Assembly: GCA_020072925.1 (NCBI GenBank)
Contig: JAIQGA010000012.1
Location: forward strand, 1 to 37,546
From: Terriglobia bacterium
GTDB taxonomy: Bacteria; Acidobacteriota; Terriglobia; UBA7540
Reading direction: 5' to 3'
DNA length: 37,546 nucleotides
Below, piece after piece: positions 7,810 to 16,428 of this stretch (within the stretch, counting starts at the first letter, position 1; every line of letters starts with the position of its first letter). The translations under genes were made by a program, and so were the position numbers. The notes under the pieces were generated by a model that was given only the letters and a program-made list of their open reading frames with translations, searched no databases and was not told the origin of the DNA.

Positions 7810-7967
7810 CTGTTTTGCTCTTAGTTCCTGCCTGTCGCAATCCTGCTCATATTAACGGACCGTGATTATCGCTGCGGGGCAGTGTGGGGGTTGGGCTGTA
7901 GCCAGACTGCACAGAAAGGAGAGGGGATCGCCGCTCGGCGATCGGCGGGCAGGGAAGCACTCAGACC

Positions 7968-8705
7968 TCACTTGGCGCGGATGGCTTCAAACTGCTTGTC
8001 GGGAATGGCGACGCCCTGCAGATGATTGTGGCTGTCGATCCACAAATCAATGCGCGCCAACTCGGAGGTGACAACCAGGTGGCGAAGGTTTGCCGTGGTG
8101 TCGTCGCGGGACGCGGCTTCGTTTCCCGCATCTTCGACCGTCAGTTCTCCGGGCAAAGCTTCCTGCGGAATGAAGGCCTTGAAGGTCTGCTTCCCGCCGG
8201 AGGATCGGGCATAGCGGTCGACGATGAACTGGAAATGATGAATGACGTTGTCGTCAAGAACGATGACGTCCTGGGCGAGTACAACCTCCCGTCGGTCCTC
8301 AGGACCGTGTTCGGGCTTGCCCACGATATGTGCGGGTGAGGAGCGGAAATCTATGCTCAGTTGGTAGGCGGGCGAACCCTTTTGTGTCCAGGAATAGGTG
8401 AGGGGATTAAGCTGTGTATCCAGGGTGAGGTCGGGAGAATCCTGGAGGTCGTAGGTCTTGCCGTTCTGTTCGAGGTGGAGTTGGATTTGCGCGCGCGCCT
8501 CGATCTTGTCCGAAAAGGAGCGGATCTCGAAGTTCTCGGTGCCGACCGTGCGGCCCGCCAAGGAGAGCGTGAAAACCCCCTGGTCGAGGATTTTCCCGGA
8601 ATTGAAGTCGGAGGCATGCCGGGGAAGCGTAGCGCCAGCGGCCGAGGCGGAAAGCGGCAGCAATCCTGTCAACCAGATCCCAACCAGCCAACATCGCAGC
8701 GCCAA
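7968..8705 (-). CDS. secreted protein of unknown function, downstream of aroK
   Basis: A 245-residue exported protein. The start is a TTG with a strong ribosome binding site, AAAGGAG, seven bases upstream; the following residues form a signal peptide (WLVGIWLTGLLPLSASAAG). The mature part is beta-rich: GVFTLSLAGRTVGTENFEI and LTLDTQLNPLTYSWTQKG resemble the DUF3108/DUF6134 type of periplasmic beta-barrel-like domain, an uncertain match. No catalytic motif is visible. It begins 17 bases after aroK and is probably co-transcribed with it, though a functional link to shikimate metabolism is not evident. Confidence 0.6.
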   Translation of the reverse strand: MALRCWLVGIWLTGLLPLSASAAGATLPRHASDFNSGKILDQGVFTLSLAGRTVGTENFEIRSFSDKIEARAQIQLHLEQNGKTYDLQDSPDLTLDTQLNPLTYSWTQKGSPAYQLSIDFRSSPAHIVGKPEHGPEDRREVVLAQDVIVLDDNVIHHFQFIVDRYARSSGGKQTFKAFIPQEALPGELTVEDAGNEAASRDDTTANLRHLVVTSELARIDLWIDSHNHLQGVAIPDKQFEAIRAK

Positions 8706-8722
8706 GGTAATCTCCTTTATCG

Positions 8723-9235
8723 CTAGAAAAGGCCGAGGCGGAGAATCTGTTCGACGACCTCGGCGGGGTCACGGTTGTCCGTTGAGACGCGGAACTCAGC
8801 CTGACGGTAGTAGGGCAGTCGCTGGTTCAGCAGTTGCTCGAAGGACTCGGCGTCGCGGAACAGGGGGCGGTTGTTCATCGTAGCACAGCGCTGTCGCAGG
8901 ACCTCGAGGGCGCAGTCGAGCCACACGGTGATTCCTCCCGCTCCGCGGATGAACTCGAGGTTGGTCAACTGTACAAACGTCCCGCCGCCCAGCGCGATCA
9001 CCGCCGGTTCCGACTTGGACGCTTCTGTGAGCGCCGCGTGCTCGAGCTGGCGAAAGAAAGGCTCGCCGGAACGCTCGAAGATTTCGCGAATCGTCACACC
9101 CTGCCCCGCTTCAATGATGGCGTCCAGGTCGATGAAGGGCCATCCCAGCGCCTGGGCGAGCCGCTCGCCCACCGTGGTCTTGCCACAGCCCATGAAACCG
9201 ACAAGGTAGATCAGTTTTCGACGATGACGATTCAT
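8723..9235 (-). CDS. aroK: shikimate kinase
   Basis: A 170-residue shikimate kinase, which phosphorylates shikimate with ATP in the pathway to chorismate. The P-loop is GFMGCGKTT (13-21). The shikimate-binding DLD follows at about 36-38, then the ALGGGT motif and the lid sequence MNNRPLF with its conserved Arg. Length fits AroK/AroL (about 170). It is the first gene of a two-gene unit with the secreted protein downstream. No other shikimate gene is in the window. The ribosome binding site before the ATG (AGGA) is very close to the start. Confidence 0.95.
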   Translation of the reverse strand: MNRHRRKLIYLVGFMGCGKTTVGERLAQALGWPFIDLDAIIEAGQGVTIREIFERSGEPFFRQLEHAALTEASKSEPAVIALGGGTFVQLTNLEFIRGAGGITVWLDCALEVLRQRCATMNNRPLFRDAESFEQLLNQRLPYYRQAEFRVSTDNRDPAEVVEQILRLGLF

Positions 9236-9406
9236 TCCTGGAGTAATGACCGCCTGCCAAGTCTCCGCGTGGAATTATAGTTGTCCGATGGCGGACCGTG
9301 CAACTCTTGAACGCGCCGGATGGGGAGAAAAAATTGATACCCGTGCGAAATGCTACCCCGGGGCCAAGAAGGGGGAACGTTGCCACATTTCAGGGATCGC
9401 TGCAGA

Positions 9407-10309
9407 TTACTGTTGCGGGCGGATTCGGATGGTTCCGCTGAAAGAGGTCAGTTCCAAGGTGGCGCCGCCGGTGCGGTAAGTCCCCAGCAGGCTGTTTGCG
9501 GAGGATAGCGGGGATGCGGCGGGGTGGCGACGGTGCAGAGGCATAAGGTTGAGAAACTTGCCGTGGACCGTCCTGGCTTTCAATTCGAAGGACGAAGAAG
9601 TGGGGCAAATGACGTCCATTTCGCCACTGTAATCGGAGAGCCGGTAATCACCGCTGGGCGCAAAGTCACCCTCGTAAATGATGCGGCCGGAGGTTGTGCT
9701 GGCCTGAAGCTTAGATGTCGCCGGTGAAACGAAATGCAGGTTACCGGTAATGGAATAGGCCTCGACCCGGCCGGAAGGACGTACGATCTCGATGTCGCCG
9801 CCCACGGTGCGCACGGCCAGATGCCCCGAGCATTCGTTGATGTAGACGGCGCCGCCGACGGACTCGATCGAAGCGTCGTCGGCGTGCAGCCTTTCAAGGC
9901 GCACGCTGCCCTGTGGATTGCGGATTTCGACGCTCGTTCCGACTGGGACATCGAGCGTGTAATCGGCAGTTCGGGAACCGTCGTCTGCCATCGGATCCAA
10001 AACGTGAGTCGTGAACTGAAGCCTTTCCGCGGGGCCTGCCGGAGGAAGCGATTCCGTACCGACTTCCACGCGCGGCGAATGGGTTATGTAGATGACGTGA
10101 ACCTGGTCCCTGTCCCAACCGCGTATCACGATCTGCCCCGTCATGTTGCTAATGCTAATGCGGGGGTTATGACTGGTTTCGAAAGACTTCTCAACCCGCC
10201 CTTCGTTCCCGGCGCCCATCAAGACAGTCGCCGGAACCAGCAGGAGCGCCAAACCGCGGCACTTTCTGATCCAGGTTTTCAGGTCTGCAGTCCTCTCTCG
10301 CGTTGACAC
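9407..10309 (-). CDS. DUF4097-type beta-helical adhesin-like protein
   Basis: A 300-residue exported protein of the DUF4097 (putative adhesin) group. A hydrophobic N-terminal segment (GLALLLVPATVLMGAG) serves as signal. Repeated short strands follow, of the pattern IxIxNxxGxVxIxG (ISISNMTGQIVIRGW, VEIRNPQGSVRLERL, LAVRTVGGDIEIVRPSG, ASTTSGRIIYEG), which predict a right-handed beta-helix. The GTG at 10309 is chosen because it leaves 22 bases after the anti-sigma gene and has purine-rich GGGAGAGGG upstream; an ATG at 10405 would overlap that gene by 74 bases. As third gene of the sigma/anti-sigma operon it may sense or respond to envelope state, which is inference. Confidence 0.75.
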   Translation of the reverse strand: MSTRERTADLKTWIRKCRGLALLLVPATVLMGAGNEGRVEKSFETSHNPRISISNMTGQIVIRGWDRDQVHVIYITHSPRVEVGTESLPPAGPAERLQFTTHVLDPMADDGSRTADYTLDVPVGTSVEIRNPQGSVRLERLHADDASIESVGGAVYINECSGHLAVRTVGGDIEIVRPSGRVEAYSITGNLHFVSPATSKLQASTTSGRIIYEGDFAPSGDYRLSDYSGEMDVICPTSSSFELKARTVHGKFLNLMPLHRRHPAASPLSSANSLLGTYRTGGATLELTSFSGTIRIRPQQ

Positions 10310-10331
10310 AGTATCTGTTTCCCTCTCCCTG

Positions 10332-11024
10332 CTACCGGCCTCCGGACTCCAGCGCAGAGGAAAGAACCTCCGCCTTGCGGCTATAGGCGTCCATGAGGTA
10401 TTCATGCGCTAAGGCATTGTCGGGTTCTTGCTGCAAGGAAGCAAGCGATTCGCGAATGGATTCGTTCAGTGAGTCCAGGCCTTTATCATAACTAGCCTTG
10501 ACATCAGGGGCGAGGTTCTTCGAGTTCAACTGGTACGCGCTCTCCAGGTCCTGGATGGCCCGTGTCAGGTCCGCGGCCTGATTCGCGCCCAGCAGCGAAG
10601 CCACGGAAGTTGGCGGGGGACCGTACCGTCCTTCTGTGCGCGGGGGCGAAATGCGGGAGGTGGATGAGGCCATCAGGATAAAGACGCCCACCAACACGAC
10701 GCTGGCGAGCGCTCCCAGCGGGGCGGGATGAGGCCACACATGCAGCCGCCGCAACCAGGTCCATCCGGTCGTGCGCTCGCGCTGAATTCCTTCCCGCTCC
10801 AACCGGGCGTGAAGGCTGGCCCAGACGGCCGGTGAAGGCTCTTCCAGGGGCAGGGCTCGCGCGGCGGCGCAGAGTTGTTCCAGGTCGGCAAGCACGGATC
10901 CGCAAAACTCGCAGGCGCGCGCGTGCGCGCTCACAAATGGCCGGCTTTCGCCTTCCAGAAATGCTTCCAGTTCAGTTTCGAATTGGACGCACGCCAGCGG
11001 CTTTTCGTATCGAACTTCCTGCAT
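10332..11024 (-). CDS. zinc-finger anti-sigma factor, membrane-anchored
   Basis: A 230-residue protein. HARACEFC near residues 33-40 is the HxxxCxxC zinc-binding motif of ZAS anti-sigma factors (zf-HC2). One membrane segment (about 103-118, ASVVLVGVFILMA) divides it from an outer part that looks helical (DLTRAIQDLESAYQLN..). It should hold the ECF sigma factor encoded directly upstream at the membrane until a signal arrives. The ATG at 11024 is 7 bases after the sigma stop codon, with AGAGAGG upstream, so translation is probably coupled. The first Cys of the common HxxxCxxC context is intact. The outer helical domain is unlike classical RseA and resembles a TPR-like region. Confidence 0.82.
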   Translation of the reverse strand: MQEVRYEKPLACVQFETELEAFLEGESRPFVSAHARACEFCGSVLADLEQLCAAARALPLEEPSPAVWASLHARLEREGIQRERTTGWTWLRRLHVWPHPAPLGALASVVLVGVFILMASSTSRISPPRTEGRYGPPPTSVASLLGANQAADLTRAIQDLESAYQLNSKNLAPDVKASYDKGLDSLNESIRESLASLQQEPDNALAHEYLMDAYSRKAEVLSSALESGGR

Positions 11025-11031
11025 GTCCTCT

Positions 11032-11673
11032 CTACCTTTCCTGCTCCTGCCGCGTCGGGTCAACGCCCACCGGGGCAGCGGTCGCCACACTCTGCTGGTT
11101 ATCGCGGAGCCACTCTCGCAGCTTCATGCGCGCTTTGTGTAGCTGCGATTTCGAGTTGCCGACCGAGCACTTCATGATTTCGGCAATCTCGTTATGCTCG
11201 TATCCTTCCACGTCGTGCAGGATGAAAACCGCGCGGTACCCCGGGGGAAGTTCAGCGATAGCCCGCGTCAAGCTGATGCGGTCTACCGAGCCTAGTAGTC
11301 GCCGGTCGTCATCCCGATAATCGCGTTTAACCGGCTCTTCCTGGGACGTATCCATCTCGTCCAAGGAAACCTGCTGCAATCCCTTCTTCCGCAAGTGCAT
11401 CAGCACTACATTCACCGAAAGCCGGTGCAGCCATGTGGAAAAAGCAGATTCCCCGCGGAAGGTGGAGATCTTACGGAAGAGCTGGAGGAAAGCCTCTTGC
11501 GCCAGGTCTTCCGCCTCCGCGGTATTGCCCGTCATGCGCAAGCAAAGCGAATAGACCCGACGCTTATGGGCTTCGAACAGCGCGGAGAACGCTTCCTCGT
11601 CGCCCTGCTGCGCACGCGCAATCAGTTGAGTCTCGGACGCGGCCTTCGGCGGCGCGCCCTTCTGGGGGCTCAA
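11032..11673 (-). CDS. ECF-type RNA polymerase sigma factor
   Basis: A 213-residue group 4 (ECF) sigma factor. Region 2 includes [38 protein letters not shown] (core-binding region 2.1/2.2) and [20 protein letters not shown] (2.4). Region 4 includes [26 protein letters not shown] followed by [15 protein letters not shown], which recognises the -35 box. The assigned start is a TTG with a weak ribosome binding site; in-frame GTG codons 9 and 21 bases further up are alternatives. It is the first gene of the sigma / anti-sigma / DUF4097 operon and is probably autoregulated, though I could not read a clear ECF promoter upstream. Confidence 0.93.
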   Translation of the reverse strand: MSPQKGAPPKAASETQLIARAQQGDEEAFSALFEAHKRRVYSLCLRMTGNTAEAEDLAQEAFLQLFRKISTFRGESAFSTWLHRLSVNVVLMHLRKKGLQQVSLDEMDTSQEEPVKRDYRDDDRRLLGSVDRISLTRAIAELPPGYRAVFILHDVEGYEHNEIAEIMKCSVGNSKSQLHKARMKLREWLRDNQQSVATAAPVGVDPTRQEQER

Positions 11674-11804
11674 AGAATCTCACTCTGGGCCGCACCTCGA
11701 CTCGCTCAAATGAGATGCGGAGTCGTCTTCGGGAGTTGTATTCTCACCCGCGCCACGCGCCGGGTCGGGGAGGGGGCGGCAGGCCCAGACCTGGGCCCGT
11801 GCGA

Positions 11805-14087
11805 TCAAGGTTTCGCCTTGTCCTCACCCGAGACGTAGAGCACCGCTTTGCCGACCCCGGCGTTACCGGCGGTGTCGTAGGCTCGCAGCAGGATGATGTG
11901 CTCACCGGGGTCGAGCCTGGGAATCTTCACCGTGAAGGTTTCCCGGCGCGAGTCCACGATCCCGTCATCCGATAGGATATCGCGCCAAGTCTTTCCGTCC
12001 AGGGACGTCTCCGCGCTGCGCAATGGCGATGTGCTATCCTCTGCCAGGAAATGGACTTCCGCGCTCTCCCCGTGCAGGGTCTGCTTGGCTACCGTGACCT
12101 CGGGGGGCGTATTGTCAATCCAGAACGGTGCACTCAGAAGCTCCGAGCGGCGCGCCAGCTCGGGCGGATTGGACTCCGCATCGGAGGCAACCAACCGAGC
12201 CACATATTTGCCGTCGGGTAGGGTATTCGGTTCAATCGTGTAGCTTGCCTGCTGCAAATGGTCTTTCAGTAAATGCCAGGTCTGTTCATCGGCAGCCTTG
12301 ATATAGAGCGAATAGGTCAAAGTGTCACCGTTGGGGTCATCGGTCACCCAGTTTAGGGTTACCGGCGTCTTGCCAGGCTTCGTGGTCGTGGGGGTTGGGA
12401 GGCCGAAGCCCACCGAGGATCCTGCTGAGACGGAAATCGTTGCCCCAGGCGTAAGCGCGGAGGGTGTGCCGCCACCTGTGGGCCCGGTCCGCTCTCCCGA
12501 GGTGCTGACGCTCAAAGAGCGAATCTCCGGCGCCAGGTTCTGATTCAGGTAAGAGACTGTTACTTCATCCAGCACGGGGGTCTCACCGCCGGAGGAGTGA
12601 AAGACTGCCTTCCACTGGATATATCGGGCGGGGGGACTTTGAATGGCGGTGCTGTTGGCGCTGCGATAGGGGCCGGCCCAGTCGCTCCAGGTATTGTCTG
12701 GCCGCTCCGAGTTGCCCGACCGGGTGTAGAACTCCAGCGAAGTTTCGGCAGGAGCGTCCCCGCGCCACACCAGCATACCCCAATGGGAAATAAACTTTGC
12801 ATCCTTGACAGGCGACTCGTAGGTCCCCTCATGCGTGAGCGCAGTCTCGACGCGAAAGAGCTTGGCGATATTGCTGGTTGCTACGTACAGGTCTGAACCT
12901 GCCATCAGCAGCCGCGTGGCCAGCGATTCGTGTGTCTCGGTGAGCAAGGTGAGCTTGTCACCCTCCGGGTTGGGCACTAAATCGAAAATGCGCCCGTCGG
13001 AGTCCGTGGAGAACAGCACATGGCCGTCGCGCAGCGCCAACCCGAAGATGCTTTCGGTGTTGGAACTCCACAAGGTATCCGTGGTCGAGTCCGGTCGAAT
13101 CTCCACGATCTGGCCGCGGCCTTGTGGAATCTGGAAGCCAGGCATGGCCATGGCCGAAGGCGCAGGGCGATTGAAACTTGGTGTCGTGGCAGCCTCCGCG
13201 GGCGGATTCTGTCCTTTGGGCGCCTGCTTTGTGGCCTCTTCAGAGGCCGTCACCGTCACGGTGGTGACGCCCGCAGGAACCAGCCCGCTGGGCGTAGGTG
13301 GGAAAAGTAGTTCCGGTGAACCTTTCCCCAGGGCGCTGCCCAACGCCGCAGCGTAGATATGGCCTTGCGAATCAGTGGCTAACGCGTGGATCTCCGGCAG
13401 GCTCGCTTGGTAGATGACGAAAGCTCTCCCCTGCGGCGAAATGCGGTAGATCAGCCCATTGGGAACTGTGCCGGCCAGAAGATTTCCGTCCCGGTCGAGG
13501 GTCAGACACATCACATGATTCTGCTTAGAATCGTAAAACAGCCCCCCCTTTCCGGAGGGATCGACGCGAAAGATCTGGCCTTTGTCCCCTGTGGCTACGT
13601 ACAGGCGGCCCTCGCCGTCAAACGTCATCGCCCAGATGTATTTGGTATTGGGATCGTAGAAGACCTTGGAGTTGCCGTCAGGGGCGACACGGTAGACCTT
13701 CCCTTCGGGCGAGCTGCCCACGTAAACGGCGCCATCCGGCCCGACTGCCAACGCGAAGATGTCCGGTTCCTGTGCCGTGAAGAACAGCTTTGACCGATGA
13801 TGCGTGTCCATCCGGAAGACTTTGCCCTGGTGGCCAGTGCCCACGTACAGGTTGCCCTCTGGGCCGCGCGCGAGGGAAAGCGCCAGCGCCTCCTCGGGGC
13901 TGAAGACGACCTGTGAGGCCGGAGCCAGCCGCAGGTTGCCGTCCTGGCTCAGTGAGACACTGGAAAGCTTTCCCTGCAGGAATTCTCCGAACGATCCGAT
14001 CTGCCAGAATGAGGTCTCGACGGCCCAAAGTGGAGCGCTTAGGGCGAATGCCGTCACCAGAACCCAGCTTAGCCTGCATGGTTTCAT
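11805..14087 (-). CDS. secreted beta-propeller protein with C-terminal Ig-like region
   Basis: A 760-residue exported protein. The ATG at 14087 is preferred over an in-frame site 159 bases upstream because a signal peptide starts here (MKPCRLSWVLVTAFALSAPLWA) and AAGGTT precedes it. Residues about 60-400 contain repeated blade motifs of the type GxxGxLYVGTGxxGKVFRxD and DGEGRLYVATGDKGQIFRVD, which give a YVTN/SMP-30-like beta-propeller. A Pro/Ala/Thr-rich insert interrupts it. The C-terminal half has beta-sandwich modules: a TSxWSDWxGPY sequence, then TPVTLNWVTDDPNGDTLTY and FWIDNTPPEVTV, Ig-like or fibronectin-like. It lies 58 bases after the S55 peptidase gene and is likely co-transcribed. 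A surface binding role is inferred. Confidence 0.72.
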   Translation of the reverse strand: MKPCRLSWVLVTAFALSAPLWAVETSFWQIGSFGEFLQGKLSSVSLSQDGNLRLAPASQVVFSPEEALALSLARGPEGNLYVGTGHQGKVFRMDTHHRSKLFFTAQEPDIFALAVGPDGAVYVGSSPEGKVYRVAPDGNSKVFYDPNTKYIWAMTFDGEGRLYVATGDKGQIFRVDPSGKGGLFYDSKQNHVMCLTLDRDGNLLAGTVPNGLIYRISPQGRAFVIYQASLPEIHALATDSQGHIYAAALGSALGKGSPELLFPPTPSGLVPAGVTTVTVTASEEATKQAPKGQNPPAEAATTPSFNRPAPSAMAMPGFQIPQGRGQIVEIRPDSTTDTLWSSNTESIFGLALRDGHVLFSTDSDGRIFDLVPNPEGDKLTLLTETHESLATRLLMAGSDLYVATSNIAKLFRVETALTHEGTYESPVKDAKFISHWGMLVWRGDAPAETSLEFYTRSGNSERPDNTWSDWAGPYRSANSTAIQSPPARYIQWKAVFHSSGGETPVLDEVTVSYLNQNLAPEIRSLSVSTSGERTGPTGGGTPSALTPGATISVSAGSSVGFGLPTPTTTKPGKTPVTLNWVTDDPNGDTLTYSLYIKAADEQTWHLLKDHLQQASYTIEPNTLPDGKYVARLVASDAESNPPELARRSELLSAPFWIDNTPPEVTVAKQTLHGESAEVHFLAEDSTSPLRSAETSLDGKTWRDILSDDGIVDSRRETFTVKIPRLDPGEHIILLRAYDTAGNAGVGKAVLYVSGEDKAKP

Positions 14088-14145
14088 TCCAGAACCTTTC
14101 CGAAGAAACTCCCAATGGGGGGGCGTACGCCCTGGTCTCGCCTGG

Positions 14146-15990
14146 CTAGGTGCCTGGACCGACCACCTTGAGGAGGAGTGTCTTCTGGCCACGGATCGTA
14201 TAGGGGGACGGCTTCGTCTCAAAATCTCCCACCACCGACGTCCCACTGAACATCACGCTGGAGGACACGGCGGGGTCAGACAGGAAGGTTTGAATCAGGG
14301 AGGGCGGCGGCGAGGGATACTCATCGCCTTGCATCACAAACGAACGCTGCGGGGCCATCAGCAGGGCATAGAGGCGGTTGTTACGCCGCATGCGGTTCAA
14401 AGCCCGGATAAGCTGGTGAAGGTCACGGGGCGGCCCGGCCAGGGGCGTGAAACGCATCTGCAGCGCGTTGATGCTTGCTCCGCTGCCCACCACCAGCGAG
14501 AGCGTCTTGTCCGTAACGCTTTCCGGAATCTCCACTGGGATCTTCTGCGTCACCGTCTGTTCGCCCGGCAGACGCAGCAACGCCGTCACTTCCATGTGGT
14601 CGCCGGGGCGCACCTCCGATTGGGAACTCCACACTTGCTCCAGCGAAGCCACGCGTTTTTCGTTGTCGGACACCACGGATAGGTCGACGTCCTTGATGCG
14701 CAGGTTGGGCAGGTCTGCCCCCAGCAGATAAGTCAGCGGCGTGGCCGCCGCAGCCCCCACCAGCGCTGCCGTCCCCATATCTCCCGAAAGCACGTCCTCG
14801 ATTTTCACCGACTCGCCGCTCGTCAACTCAATCTTGCCGTTGATGTCCAGGGTTGACGGGCCCATTCGCCGCTCCGTGTTGCCTAGCGCCGAGACGGTCA
14901 CAAGGTTCAAGAGCAGTGGAGAAAGAAAAGTCTCCTGCACAATCTGGAAATTGTAGTCCGTCGATTTGCGCTGCGAAGAGGTCAGGTGAATGTGGATGGG
15001 AATCTGCGGGACCGACTTGTCGCCCACTACACCGTAGATGGCGCTGAAACCGTCCTGACGAATTGCCCCCACCACCGGCCCCGGAGTATCGACCTTGAAT
15101 GAAGACATGAGGCTGGGGACCGTAACGAGGACTCGTGAAGGCGCGAACGGGAAGGCTGCCGGCCCCGCCGACAGAACTTGGTGCCCGCAGGCGTACAGCT
15201 TGTCGCCTTCCCGAAACGTTACCGTGCAGTCCGCGTTAATCGTCAAATCGCCCTGGCACAACAACAGGCTCACCATGGAGCCCGGCTCAAGGTCGCTCTT
15301 GAAGGTAGCGTCGGTCCCTGAAATTCCCCCGCCCTGCATCGGTTCGAATCCCAGGCGGCGGAACAGCGGCATGAATTCTGCGGCCACATCGGTCGGAACG
15401 CCCCCGAGCTGCAAGGGCAAGCGGACTCCTGCGAGGGAGCCCCCGGAGGGCTCGGGAGGTAGAAAGCGGTCAAGGTTGCCCGTTGCCGCCTCCTCGTCGG
15501 GAATCAATCGCGCGCCGCCGGCAGCGCGGGTTATCCGGTAACTCAGGTCGGTTCCCGCTTGCTGGGCAGACTGGGGATTCGCCGAGGGAGTGACCTGCAG
15601 CATGTCCTCAATGGGCGTGATTCCGGCGATCGGCTCTTTCGAAAATGGAAACGAAATCGCTACGGCTCCCACCAGCTTGCCGTCAATGTAAACGGGGCTC
15701 CCGCTCATGCCCGCGATCACGCCCGATTTTGCCAGCGGACCTCCCGAGAGGCGCGCGAGCACCAGGTCTCGTTTGGGCGCCAGGGCGTTTTTCAGCACTC
15801 CGAGGATTTCGACTTGAAACGTCTCGATCTTGTCGCCTTCAAAGATTGTCCGCCCGATGCCCTTCATCCCGGGACGCAGTTCATTGGTCGGAAGTATGGC
15901 AGGGGTTTCCTGGCCCCAGCTACACGGCGCCAGCAAGAGACCCATCGCCAGAGCGAGGAGAATTCTCCGAGAGTGTCGGGCAACACGCAT
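14146..15990 (-). CDS. SpoIVB peptidase S55 domain protein, secreted
   Basis: A 614-residue exported protein. Signal peptide at residues 1-26 (ILLALAMGLLLAPCSWG). The S55 element GMSGSPVYIDGKLVGAV is at 94-110, with the catalytic Ser being Ser96 or Ser98. The other S55 half, with VTFREGDKLYACGHQVL, follows at 257-273 and holds His270, the best candidate for the general base. In B. subtilis SpoIVB the His comes before the Ser, so the two halves are in the opposite order here. KEPIAGITPIEDM after the Ser block is typical of non-sporulating relatives. The C-terminal 300 residues have beta-rich modules. It is a likely envelope serine protease or scaffold. No ribosome binding site is clear before the ATG. 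Confidence 0.8.
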   Translation of the reverse strand: MRVARHSRRILLALAMGLLLAPCSWGQETPAILPTNELRPGMKGIGRTIFEGDKIETFQVEILGVLKNALAPKRDLVLARLSGGPLAKSGVIAGMSGSPVYIDGKLVGAVAISFPFSKEPIAGITPIEDMLQVTPSANPQSAQQAGTDLSYRITRAAGGARLIPDEEAATGNLDRFLPPEPSGGSLAGVRLPLQLGGVPTDVAAEFMPLFRRLGFEPMQGGGISGTDATFKSDLEPGSMVSLLLCQGDLTINADCTVTFREGDKLYACGHQVLSAGPAAFPFAPSRVLVTVPSLMSSFKVDTPGPVVGAIRQDGFSAIYGVVGDKSVPQIPIHIHLTSSQRKSTDYNFQIVQETFLSPLLLNLVTVSALGNTERRMGPSTLDINGKIELTSGESVKIEDVLSGDMGTAALVGAAAATPLTYLLGADLPNLRIKDVDLSVVSDNEKRVASLEQVWSSQSEVRPGDHMEVTALLRLPGEQTVTQKIPVEIPESVTDKTLSLVVGSGASINALQMRFTPLAGPPRDLHQLIRALNRMRRNNRLYALLMAPQRSFVMQGDEYPSPPPSLIQTFLSDPAVSSSVMFSGTSVVGDFETKPSPYTIRGQKTLLLKVVGPGT

Positions 15991-16165
15991 TTGCGGCAGA
16001 CCCAGGCTAGAATTTCAGTTTAATGGCATTCCCCCCTAGCGTCAAGCAAACCGCACGCGGCGCGCCCTCTGCCGGCCACGGCATGTGCCGCAAGACATAT
16101 CCTGGCAGAGCGGGAAGAATTGGCGCATAATATGGAGGGGCACGTACTTTCCTTAGGAGCATCCG

Positions 16166-16396
16166 ATGGCGTATTACGGCGTATATGTTGGCCTGGTGGT
16201 TGGTAATCAGGACCCGACGAATGCGGGACGGGTTCAAGTCAGGCTGCCCATGATCGGCCAAACGGCCTGGGCGTTGGTTGCTTCCCCTCTCGGTTCTGCA
16301 CCCTCTGGCAGGGCGCAACCCGGCTCCAAAGTGGTCGTCGCGTTTGAGGGCGGAGACCCCTCACACCCCGTGGTCCTCGGCCGCGTGGGGCCGTAG
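16166..16396 (+). CDS. stand-alone gpV/gp5-type OB-fold protein
   Basis: A 76-residue protein that matches the OB-fold of phage baseplate spike proteins (gpV, gp5, VgrG base). The pattern runs YxGxVVGNQDPTNAGRVQVRLP, then WALVASP, then KVVVAFEGGDPSHPVVLGRVG. It is very short: the beta-helical spike that follows this domain in VgrG or gp5 is missing. The ribosome binding site (TTAGGAGC) and the ATG are clear. No other phage or contractile-injection gene is in the window, apart from two Clp-type ATPases. It converges on the ClpC-like gene, 32 bases apart. Function unknown; it may be a relic of or a part for a contractile system, or a binding protein in its own right. Confidence 0.7.
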   Translation: MAYYGVYVGLVVGNQDPTNAGRVQVRLPMIGQTAWALVASPLGSAPSGRAQPGSKVVVAFEGGDPSHPVVLGRVGP

Positions 16397-16428
16397 TTTA
16401 TCCCTGACCTTCCAGCGGAATCGCTGAG

